A stretch of DNA of 31,257 nucleotides, taken from Streptomyces sp. NRRL F-2580 (GTDB lineage Bacteria > Actinomycetota > Actinomycetes > Streptomycetales > Streptomycetaceae). Each line of letters starts with the position of its first letter. Position 1 is the first letter of the stretch. A program made the position numbers and the translations under genes. Location of the stretch: the NCBI RefSeq assembly GCF_000720115.1, contig NZ_JOIR01000055.1, positions 1 to 31,257 of the forward strand. The letters are read 5' to 3'. The notes below the pieces were generated by a model, which had not been told where the DNA came from, ran no database searches, and saw only the letters and a list, made by a program, of their open reading frames with translations. Of this stretch, positions 23,605-30,329 are shown one piece after another.

Positions 23605-24654
23605 ATGCCGGAAGACACGTCACAGGTCACCGATCACGGCGGAGGCGTGTGGGGAATCAAGGTGCCCATCCCCGACAACCCGCTGGGGCACACCCTCGTC
23701 CACGTCCTCGACACCCACCGCGGCCCGGTCCTCGTCGACACCGGCTGGGACGACCCCGACTCCTGGGACACCCTCGTCGCCGGCCTCGCCGCGCTCGGCA
23801 TCGCCGTCGCCGACGTCCACGGCGTGGTCATCACCCACCACCACCCCGACCACCACGGCCTCTCCGGCCGGGTCCGCGAGGCGTCCGGCGCCTGGATCGC
23901 CATGCACGCCGCCGACACCGAGGTCGTCGTCCGCACCCGCGCCTCGGAGCCCGGCGTCTGGTTCGACTACATGAGCGCCAAGCTCGCCGCCGCCGGAGCC
24001 CCCGAGGAGCACGTCGCGCCCCTGCGCGCCGCCCGCGCGAGCGGCCGCACCCGGACCCTGCCCGGGCTGCGCGCCGCCGTGCCCGACCGGGAGATCGTCC
24101 CCGCCGAACTGCTCCCCCTGGCCGGACGCCGGCTGCGCGCGATCTGGACCCCCGGCCACACCCCCGGCCACGTCTGCCTGCACCTGGAGGAGGACCATCC
24201 CGCGAACCTGCCCGGCAACGGCCGCCTCTTCTCCGGCGACCACCTGCTCCCCGGGATCTCCCCGCACATCGGGCTGTACGAGGCCCCCGAGGACACCCGC
24301 GTCACCGACCCCCTCGGCGACTACCTCGACTCCCTCGAACGCATCGGCCGGCTGGCGCCCGCCGAGGTGCTCCCGGCCCACCAGCACGCCTTCACCGACG
24401 CACCCGCCCGCGTACGGGAACTGCTGGACCACCACGAGGAACGGCTGTCCGGGCTGTGGGCCCTGCTGGCCGAGCCGCTGACCCCGTGGGCGCTGGCGGA
24501 GCGCATGGAGTGGAACCGGCCCTGGGAGCAGATCCCGTACGGCTCCCGCAACATCGCCGTCTCGGAAGCGGAAGCCCATCTGCGGCGTCTGGTGAAGCAA
24601 GGCCGCGCGGAGGCCGTCCCGGGCACCGACCCGGTGACGTACCGCGCCGTGTGA
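23605..24654 (+). CDS. Metallo-beta-lactamase-fold hydrolase with C-terminal winged helix
   Basis: This 349-residue enzyme has the MBL fold. The metal site H-x-H-x-D-H is His78, His80, Asp82 and His83 in 'ITHHHPDHHG'. Further ligands are His in 'TPGHTPGHVC' and Asp in 'LFSGDHLLPG'. The C-terminus ('LAERMEWNRPWEQIPYGSRN' and 'AEAHLRRLVKQGRAEAV') is a winged-helix-like domain found in LACTB2-type and bacterial relatives. Hydrolysis of a thioester, ester or phosphodiester is possible; sequence does not decide. ATG 23605 is supported by GGAGG at 23596-23600. It is divergent from the ALDH operon and may share lipid-related regulation with kstR. Confidence 0.88.
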   Translation: MPEDTSQVTDHGGGVWGIKVPIPDNPLGHTLVHVLDTHRGPVLVDTGWDDPDSWDTLVAGLAALGIAVADVHGVVITHHHPDHHGLSGRVREASGAWIAMHAADTEVVVRTRASEPGVWFDYMSAKLAAAGAPEEHVAPLRAARASGRTRTLPGLRAAVPDREIVPAELLPLAGRRLRAIWTPGHTPGHVCLHLEEDHPANLPGNGRLFSGDHLLPGISPHIGLYEAPEDTRVTDPLGDYLDSLERIGRLAPAEVLPAHQHAFTDAPARVRELLDHHEERLSGLWALLAEPLTPWALAERMEWNRPWEQIPYGSRNIAVSEAEAHLRRLVKQGRAEAVPGTDPVTYRAV

Positions 24655-24766
24655 GGGCTGGGACGCCGTGCCGTACGGGCTCGGGCGCGGCCCGGCACGA
24701 GGCCCGGGCGCGGCCGGTAAGGGGTCCGGGCCCCCGGCGCCCCCGGGCCCGCGGGCTACGGGCCGG

Positions 24767-24891
24767 TAGAGTGAAGCCGTCGTCCACCTTCCGTACGGGG
24801 GGAAGCCGGTGCGAATCCGGCGCTGACCCGCAACCGTGACCCACCCCGGCACCGCCCGGGCGGGGAGCCGGAATGCCCCGTACCGGAAGTG
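24767..24891 (+). promoter_or_regulatory. Cobalamin riboswitch with promoter
   Basis: The highly conserved core runs from 24798 to 24839 with 'AAGCCGGTGCGAATCCGGCG' and 'GACCCGCAACCGTGA'. A B12-box-like GAGCCGGAATGCC is at 24865-24877. The closing helix is seen directly: CTTCCGTACGGGG (24788-24800) pairs with CCCCGTACCGGAAG (24876-24889) with one bulge. TAGAGT at 24767-24772 is a good streptomycete -10. The RNA should repress the downstream genes when adenosyl- or other cobalamin is plentiful. About 115 bases separate it from the first start codon, enough for an expression platform. Confidence 0.93.
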
Positions 24892-25007
24892 CGCGGCTCG
24901 CGCCGTCGGATCCTCCGGCGGCCGGCACCGTCGAGGTAAACGGAGCCGGAGCCCGGTGCCAGTGCGTGCCCGCCTCCGGTTCCCCAGCAGGAGAGGCACC
25001 CTCCCCC

Positions 25008-26264
25008 ATGAACGTCCGTCGCAGCGCAGCCGCGCTCGCCGCCTCCGCCGTGCTCTGCGTGGGTGTCGCCCCCGCAGCCCTCGCCGACACCGCGCCGCCC
25101 GCCTCCCCCTCCGCACCCCCGGTCATCCCCTCCGGGCTCTACGGCAAGAACGACCCCATGTACGACGGCGTGTGGCGGCAGTCCTTCGCGCTGCTCGCCC
25201 AGGACACCGTCGGCGTCAAGCCCGCCGTGCAGGCCGTGGACTGGCTGGTCGGCCAGCAGTGCGCGAACGGCTCCTTCCCCGCCTTCCGCGCGGACACCGG
25301 CAAGGACTGCGACGCGACCGCGTACATCGACTCCAACGCGACCGCGGCCGCCGTGCAGGCACTGACCGCGCTCGGCGGCCACGGTGACAGCGTCAAGAAG
25401 GCCGTCGCCTGGCTGAAGTCCGTACAGAACGAGGACGGCGGCTGGAGCTCGAACCCCGGCGGCGCCATGGACAGCGGCACCGACGCCAACTCGACCGCCC
25501 TCGTGATCAGCGCCCTGACCGCGGCCGGCGAGAAGCCGGCCGACACGAAGTCGAAGGCGGGCAAGACCCCCTACGAGGCGCTGCTCTCCTTCCAGCTGGG
25601 CTGCGCCGCCGAGCCGGCCGCCGATCGGGGTGCCTTCGCGTACCAGCCGGTCGACGGCAAGCTGCTCGCGAACGGCGACGCCACGGCCGCGGCCGCGCTG
25701 GCCGGCCTCGGCACGGGCTCGGCCGTCGTCCCCTCCGGTACGGACACCCCCGCGGCGGCGCTGACCTGCCCGGCGGCGGGCGCCGCGGACCCGGTGGCGG
25801 CGGCCCAGGGCGCGGCGGGCTACCTCGCCGAGGCCCTCAAGAAGGACGGCCACCTGACGGCCGTGACCCCGGGCTCCGACCAGCCGACCCCGGACACCGG
25901 CAACACCGTCGACGCGGTGATCGCCCTGGCCGCGGCCGGGCACAAGCAGTCGGCGGCGGGCGCCCTGGAGTGGCTCAAGGCCAACTCCGCGCAGTGGGCG
26001 AACGGCAGCCCGGCCGCTCTCGGCACCCTGATCCTCGCCGCGCACGCCACGGGCACCGACCCGAAGTCCTTCGGCGGCACCGACCTCGTCGCGGCGCTGA
26101 ACGCGACCGGCCCGGCCCCGCAGGGCCCGGACACGGACGCGACGACGGTGAAGGACGACTCGTCCGACGGCCAGAACCTCTGGTGGATCATCGGCGCGGG
26201 CGGCGCGGCCGGCGTGGGCATCGGCATCCTGCTGAGCGGCCGCCGGAAGAAGAACCAGCTCTGA
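25008..26264 (+). CDS. Surface-anchored alpha/alpha-barrel protein, intrinsic-factor/transcobalamin-like
   Basis: This 418-residue exported protein has a Sec signal peptide (cleavage near ALA-DT, residue 27) and a long helical barrel (about 45-365). The barrel repeats a prenyltransferase/cobalamin-binding type motif ('VDWLVGQQCANGSFPAF', 'VAWLKSVQNEDGGWSSNPGG', 'LEWLKANSAQWANG', 'DSNATAAAVQALTALG', 'DANSTALVISALTAAG'). A C-terminal membrane helix with RRKK tail (about 393-418) anchors it to the cell surface. The (alpha/alpha)6 barrel and the Q..DGGW / D.N.TA pattern are shared with the N-terminal domain of intrinsic factor and transcobalamin. With a B12 riboswitch upstream and an ECF transporter downstream, corrinoid binding is a strong inference. 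The start is ATG 25008 after AGGAGAGG; the gene overlaps the next by one base. Confidence 0.85.
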   Translation: MNVRRSAAALAASAVLCVGVAPAALADTAPPASPSAPPVIPSGLYGKNDPMYDGVWRQSFALLAQDTVGVKPAVQAVDWLVGQQCANGSFPAFRADTGKDCDATAYIDSNATAAAVQALTALGGHGDSVKKAVAWLKSVQNEDGGWSSNPGGAMDSGTDANSTALVISALTAAGEKPADTKSKAGKTPYEALLSFQLGCAAEPAADRGAFAYQPVDGKLLANGDATAAAALAGLGTGSAVVPSGTDTPAAALTCPAAGAADPVAAAQGAAGYLAEALKKDGHLTAVTPGSDQPTPDTGNTVDAVIALAAAGHKQSAAGALEWLKANSAQWANGSPAALGTLILAAHATGTDPKSFGGTDLVAALNATGPAPQGPDTDATTVKDDSSDGQNLWWIIGAGGAAGVGIGILLSGRRKKNQL

Positions 26265-26923
26265 TGCGCCGCCGCCGGCCCGCCCTGGCCCTCGCTCTGG
26301 CGCTGGCCCTCGGGAGCGTCCTGGCCGTGCTGGCCGCCGCTCCGGCGCTGGCGGCCGGCTACCGCTACTGGTCGTTCTGGGACGGCTCGGGCGGCGGCCA
26401 GTGGTCGTACGCCACGCAGGGCCCCTCGATGGCCCGCCCGAAGGACGGCTCCGTGCAGGGCTTCCGCTTCTCGGTGAGCAAGGACGCGGCGGACCAGGCG
26501 GCGCAGCCGCGCGCCGCGGCCGACTTCGAGGCCGTCTGCGGTTCCACCGCCCCGGCGCAGGGCCGCAAGCGGGTCGCGCTCGTCGTCGACTTCGGCGTGC
26601 CCGCGGACGCCCCGTCGGGCGAGGCCCCGCCGCAGGACGCCCCGCGCACCGTCTGCGCGCAGGTGGCCCCGGAGGCCACGGCCGCCGAGGCGCTGGCGTC
26701 GGTCGCGAAGCCGCTGCGCTACAACAGCGCGGCCCTGCTGTGCGCGATCTCGGGCTACCCGAGGCAGGGCTGCGGCGAACCGATGGCGGACGCCCCGGCC
26801 CAGCCCTCGGCGCAGCCCGCGGCGGACGACAGCGGCCCGTCGGCGGGCCTGCTCGGGGGCATCGCGGCGGTGGCGGCCCTGGCCGTGGCCGCCCTCTGGC
26901 AATCCCGCCGCCGCACCCGATGA
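26264..26923 (+). CDS. Exported DUF4430-like (transcobalamin beta-domain) protein, SCO2322-type
   Basis: This 219-residue protein has a signal peptide (RRRR n-region, Ala/Leu core, cleavage near ALA-AG at 31). A short beta domain begins 'YRYWSFWDGSGGGQWSYATQ' and continues 'GPSMARPKDGSVQGFRFSVS'. This is the layout of DUF4430 domains ('YWSY....G.W..GA....KDGD..E.RF'), the family of the C-terminal domain of intrinsic factor/transcobalamin. A C-terminal TM segment with RRRTR tail follows (about 193-219). From memory it belongs with 'SCO2322 family' proteins. The gene is coupled to both neighbours (TGATG and ATGA overlaps). Separate alpha and beta pieces of a corrinoid binder are inferred. Confidence 0.75.
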   Translation: MRRRRPALALALALALGSVLAVLAAAPALAAGYRYWSFWDGSGGGQWSYATQGPSMARPKDGSVQGFRFSVSKDAADQAAQPRAAADFEAVCGSTAPAQGRKRVALVVDFGVPADAPSGEAPPQDAPRTVCAQVAPEATAAEALASVAKPLRYNSAALLCAISGYPRQGCGEPMADAPAQPSAQPAADDSGPSAGLLGGIAAVAALAVAALWQSRRRTR

Positions 26924-28218
26924 CGGGCGACCGTCCGGGGCCGGCCCCGCACTTTCCAGCCCCTCCGGCGTTTGAGGAGCTGGGGGCACCCCCAGCGGTA
27001 GCTGGGGGAGGGTCTGGGGGCGGAGCCCCCAGGAGCGGCGCCGCACCCGGCGACGTGACCCCGGCCCGCCGGAGCCGCCCCGCGGCGCAGGACCCCCCGC
27101 ACTGGTCGACGTACAAGAAAAAATGGCGGGCCCCGCTCGCCGGCCGGGCCACCGCCCTGCACGCCGGGGCCTGGTGGCTCTGGGCCCTCGGGCTCGCCAC
27201 CGCCGCCTCCCGCACCACCAACCCCCTGCTCCTCGGGCTGGTCGTCGGCGTCGCCGGGTACGTGGTGGCGGCCCGCCGCACGGACGCGCCCTGGGCGCGT
27301 TCCTACGGGGCCTTCCTCAAGCTCGGCCTCGTCGTCATCGGCCTGCGCCTGCTCTTCTCCATGCTGCTCGGCTCCCCCGTCCCCGGCGCGCACACCCTGT
27401 GCACGCTCCCGGAGATCCCGCTGCCGGCCTGGGCGCAGGGCATCCGGTTCGGCGGGAAGGTCACCGCCGAACAGCTGGTCTTCGCCTTCTACGACGGCGC
27501 GAAGCTGGCCGCCCTCCTCGTCTGCGTGGGCGCCGCGAACGCCCTCGCGAACCCGGCGCGGCTGCTGAAGTCCCTGCCGGCCGCCCTCTACGAGGCGGGG
27601 GTGGCCGTCGTCGTCGCCATGACCTTCGCGCCGAACATGGTCGCCGACGTGGTCCGGCTGCGGACGGCCCGCCGGCTGCGCGGCCGCCCCACCGGCGGGG
27701 TGAAGGCGATCCTCCAGATCGGCCTGCCGGTCCTGGAGGGCGCCCTGGAGCGTTCCGTCGCCATCGCCGCGTCGATGGACGCGCGCGGCTACGGCCGCAC
27801 GGCTCAGGTCCCGCCGGCCGTCCGGCACACCACCAACGTCCTCACCCTCGGCGGCCTCCTCGGCATGTGCGCGGGCACGTACGGGCTGCTCGCCGCGCAG
27901 GGCGCCGCGTACGGGCTCCCCGTGCTCGGCATCGGCGCCGCCCTGGCCCTCGCGGGCCTGCGCCTCGGCGGACGCCGGTCGGTGCGGACCCGCTACCGGC
28001 CGGACCGCTGGGGGCCGCGCGCCTGGCTGGTGGCCGGGTCGGGCGCGGCCGTCGCCGCGCTCCTCATCCGCGCGGGCACCGTCGACCCGGCCGCGCTGCA
28101 CCCGGGCGTGGTCCCGCTGGTGGCGCCGACGCTGCCGCTGTGGCCGGCGGCGGCGATCCTGATCGGCCTGCTGCCCGCGTTCGTGGCACCCGTACCGCCC
28201 AAGGAGGCGTCGCAGTGA
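26920..28218 (+). CDS. cbrV: ECF transporter T component (predicted cobalamin transporter)
   Basis: This 432-residue membrane protein is the coupling (T) subunit of an energy-coupling-factor transporter. It has several hydrophobic helices from about residue 78 on. The coupling helices carry the paired A-R-x motifs that dock on the ATPases ('TARRLRGRPTG' and 'SMDARGYGR'). The order T-AA-S behind a cobalamin riboswitch matches the predicted CbrVUT cobalamin transporter, which I recall from comparative genomics. Residues 12-45 are encoded by a dispersed palindromic repeat and are unlike T proteins; GTG 27055 would remove them and is a possible real start. ATG 26920 overlaps the previous stop (ATGA) and is kept. 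Confidence 0.85.
   Translation: MTGDRPGPAPHFPAPPAFEELGAPPAVAGGGSGGGAPRSGAAPGDVTPARRSRPAAQDPPHWSTYKKKWRAPLAGRATALHAGAWWLWALGLATAASRTTNPLLLGLVVGVAGYVVAARRTDAPWARSYGAFLKLGLVVIGLRLLFSMLLGSPVPGAHTLCTLPEIPLPAWAQGIRFGGKVTAEQLVFAFYDGAKLAALLVCVGAANALANPARLLKSLPAALYEAGVAVVVAMTFAPNMVADVVRLRTARRLRGRPTGGVKAILQIGLPVLEGALERSVAIAASMDARGYGRTAQVPPAVRHTTNVLTLGGLLGMCAGTYGLLAAQGAAYGLPVLGIGAALALAGLRLGGRRSVRTRYRPDRWGPRAWLVAGSGAAVAALLIRAGTVDPAALHPGVVPLVAPTLPLWPAAAILIGLLPAFVAPVPPKEASQ
26956..27032 (+). repeat. Dispersed Streptomyces palindromic repeat in the T-component N-terminus
   Basis: The unit starts CCAGCCCCTCCGGCGTTTGA and contains the self-complementary blocks CTGGGGGCACCCCCAG and CTGGGGGCGGAGCCCCCAG. It is the same family as the copies inside the ATPase gene at 29.1-29.5 kb. 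Such elements are normally intergenic; here the copy is read in frame as APPAFEELGAPPAVAGGG. Confidence 0.75.
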
Positions 28219-30329
28219 TCCGCTTCGAGCAGGTGTCGGTCACCTACGAGGGCGCGGCCGGGCCTTCCCTCCAGGGCGTCGACCTCGTGATCCCGGAAGG
28301 CGAGCTGACCCTCCTGGTCGGCCCGTCGGGGGTCGGCAAGTCCACCCTGCTGGGGGCCGTGTCCGGGCTGGTGCCGCACTTCACGGGCGGCCGGCTCAGC
28401 GGACGCGTGACCGTGGCCGGGCGGGACACCCGTACCCACAAGCCGCGGGAGCTGGCGGACGTGGTCGGCACGGTCGGGCAGGACCCGCTGGCCCACTTCG
28501 TGACGGACACGGTGGAGGACGAGCTCGCGTACGGCATGGAGTCCCTTGGCCTGCCACCTGCGGTGATGCGCCGCCGGGTGGAGGAGACCCTGGACCTCCT
28601 CGGCCTCAACGAACTCCGTGACCGGCCCATCGCCACGCTCTCCGGCGGCCAGCAGCAGCGGGTCGCGATCGGCTCGGTCCTGACCCCGCACCCGCGGGTC
28701 CTGGTCCTGGACGAGCCCACGTCGGCGCTGGACCCGGCGGCGGCGGAGGAGGTCCTGGCGGTCCTCCAGCGCCTGGTCCACGACCTCGGCACCACCGTCC
28801 TGATGGCGGAGCACCGGCTGGAGCGGGTGGTCCAGTACGCCGACCAGGTGCTGCTCCTGCCGTCGCCGGGCGCGGCCCCCGTCCTGGGCCCCCCGGCGGA
28901 GATCATGGCCGTCTCCCCGGTCCACCCCCCGGTGGTCTCCCTGGGCCGCCTCGCGGGCTGGACCCCGCTCCCGCTCTCGATCCGCGACGCCCGCCGTCTG
29001 GCCGCGCCGCTCCTGACCCGCCTCTCGGCTCCCGCCGGGGCCGCAGCCGACCCCGGACCCCCACTGTCCGAGCTCACTGCCCCCGCCGTCTCCCAGGGCT
29101 CCGCCCCGGACCCCGCGCCTCAAACGCCGGCGAGGCTGGATCTGCGCTCCGCGCACCCCAGCCCCCCGGCCGAACAGCGTCGACCGACTCCCGCCCAGCC
29201 GCACCCTCCGGCCTCGCCGCACCATCCAGCCCCGCCGGCGTTTGAGGCGCGGGGCGCGGGGCGGAGCCCCGATATCTCAGCCCCACCGGCGTTTGAGGCG
29301 CATGGCGCGGGGCGGAGCCCCGGTATTTCAGCCCCGCCGGCGTTTGAGGCGCATGGCGCGGGGCGGAGCCCCGATATCTCAGCCCCACCGGCGTTTGAGG
29401 CGCGGGGCGCGGGGCGGAGCCCCGGTATTTCAGCCCCGCCGGCGTTTGAGGCGCGGGGTCTGGGGCGGAGCCCCAGCGGCGGCGGCGCGGCCGGACTGCT
29501 CGCGCGGCTGCTGCGTCGGGGCACGCCGAGCCCGAGCCCGAGCCCCGCACCCACCCCGGGAGGGGCCCCGGCCCACACCCGCGGCCTAGGCGTCCGCCGC
29601 AACCGCAAGGACGTGCTCCGCGACATCGACCTCACGGTGGCGCCCGGCGAGACCATCGCCCTGATGGGCCGCAACGGCGCCGGCAAGTCCACCCTCCTCG
29701 CCACCCTCGTCGGCACGCTCGCCCCCACCACCGGCGAGGTGACCGTCGGCGGCCGCACCCCCCACCGCACGCCCCCGCCCGAGATGGTCCGCCGCGTCGG
29801 CCTCGTCCCGCAGGAGCCCCGCGACCTCCTCTACGCCGACACCGTCGCCGCCGAGTGCGCCGCCGCCGACTCCGACGCCGGCGCGGCCCCCGGCACCTGC
29901 CGCGCTCTGGTCTCCGCGCTGCTCCCGGACGTGCCCGACGACACCCACCCCCGTGATCTCTCCGAGGGCCAGCGCCTGGCCCTCGCCCTGGCGCTGGTCC
30001 TCACCGGCCGCCCGGCCCTGCTCCTCCTCGACGAGCCCACCCGCGGCCTGGACTACGCCGCCAAGGTCCGCCTGATCGAGATCCTCCGCGGCCTGGCCGC
30101 CGACGGCCACGCCATCGTCCTCGCCACCCACGACGTGGAGCTCGCCGCCGAGCTGGCCCACCGCGTGGTGATCCTGGCCGGCGGGGAGGTCGTCGCGGAC
30201 GGCCCGACCGCCGAGGTCGTCGTGTCCTCGCCGGCGTTCGCCCCGCAGGTGGCGAAGGTCCTGGCCCCGGGCCACTGGCTCACGGTCAGCCAGGTCGCCG
30301 CGGCCCTCGACGCGACGGAATCCCAGTGA
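28215..30329 (+). CDS. cbrU: Duplicated ECF ATPase, two ABC domains in one chain
   Basis: This 704-residue fusion has two nucleotide-binding domains. Domain 1 (about 1-230): Walker A GPSGVGKST (36-44), Q-loop VGQDP, signature LSGGQQQR, Walker B VLVLDEPTSALD, switch His in MAEHR. Domain 2 (about 460-704): Walker A GRNGAGKST (about 485), Q-loop VPQEP, signature LSEGQR, Walker B LLLLDEPTRGLD, switch His in ATHD. It energises the ECF transporter with the flanking T and S proteins, matching predicted CbrU. The linker (about 280-455) is unusually long and low-complexity because palindromic repeats were inserted in frame. GTG 28215 overlaps the T stop (GTGA). Confidence 0.92.
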   Translation: MIRFEQVSVTYEGAAGPSLQGVDLVIPEGELTLLVGPSGVGKSTLLGAVSGLVPHFTGGRLSGRVTVAGRDTRTHKPRELADVVGTVGQDPLAHFVTDTVEDELAYGMESLGLPPAVMRRRVEETLDLLGLNELRDRPIATLSGGQQQRVAIGSVLTPHPRVLVLDEPTSALDPAAAEEVLAVLQRLVHDLGTTVLMAEHRLERVVQYADQVLLLPSPGAAPVLGPPAEIMAVSPVHPPVVSLGRLAGWTPLPLSIRDARRLAAPLLTRLSAPAGAAADPGPPLSELTAPAVSQGSAPDPAPQTPARLDLRSAHPSPPAEQRRPTPAQPHPPASPHHPAPPAFEARGAGRSPDISAPPAFEAHGAGRSPGISAPPAFEAHGAGRSPDISAPPAFEARGAGRSPGISAPPAFEARGLGRSPSGGGAAGLLARLLRRGTPSPSPSPAPTPGGAPAHTRGLGVRRNRKDVLRDIDLTVAPGETIALMGRNGAGKSTLLATLVGTLAPTTGEVTVGGRTPHRTPPPEMVRRVGLVPQEPRDLLYADTVAAECAAADSDAGAAPGTCRALVSALLPDVPDDTHPRDLSEGQRLALALALVLTGRPALLLLDEPTRGLDYAAKVRLIEILRGLAADGHAIVLATHDVELAAELAHRVVILAGGEVVADGPTAEVVVSSPAFAPQVAKVLAPGHWLTVSQVAAALDATESQ
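29097..29140 (-). repeat. Inverted copy of the palindromic repeat in the ATPase linker
   Basis: Reading the minus strand this is the same element as the five direct copies downstream (reverse of CCGGCGTTTGAGGCG and of GGGGCGGAGCC). On the coding strand it encodes GSAPDPAPQTPARLD. It lies 87 bases before the direct array, so the pair could fold as a large inverted repeat. Confidence 0.8.
29227..29475 (+). repeat. 51-bp tandem array of the palindromic repeat, 4.9 copies, in frame
   Basis: Copies start at 29227, 29278, 29329, 29380 and 29431, each 51 bp except the last (45 bp). Each holds CCGGCGTTTGAGGCG and the hairpin GGGGCGGAGCCCC. The encoded unit is 17 residues, such as APPAFEARGAGRSPDIS. 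Spacers alternate GATATCT, GGTATTT, GATATCT, GGTATTT and CCGCC/CCACC alternates too, so a two-copy (102-bp) block was duplicated. Confidence 0.92.

Noticed and set aside
24655..24766. Terminator between the MBL-fold gene and the riboswitch
   Set aside because: GGGCCC-rich sequence can pair in many ways, but no single clean hairpin stands out, so no terminator is called.
23620..25116. 498-codon minus-strand open frame over the MBL-fold gene
   Set aside because: Low-complexity translation, antisense to a gene with an intact metal-binding motif.
25008..26264. LPXTG sortase anchoring or a true terpene cyclase role for the alpha/alpha-barrel protein
   Set aside because: No LPXTG-like motif precedes the C-terminal helix, and no DXDD motif is present; a simple TM anchor and ligand-binding barrel fit better.
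24756..27281. 841-codon open frame on the minus strand over the riboswitch and the two capture-protein genes
   Set aside because: Its residues are Arg/Gly/Ala-rich without any domain, and it is antisense to genes with clear motifs; a usual by-product of high-GC third positions.
27123..28214. Long upstream extension of the plus-strand ATPase frame across the T-component gene
   Set aside because: The extension is Arg/Pro/Gly-rich and out of frame with the real T gene; the ATPase starts at GTG 28215 where the ABC domain begins.
29227..29475. Possible CRISPR array from the regular 51-bp repeats
   Set aside because: The spacing holds no unique spacers, the units are contiguous near-identical tandem copies in frame with an ABC ATPase, and no cas genes are present.
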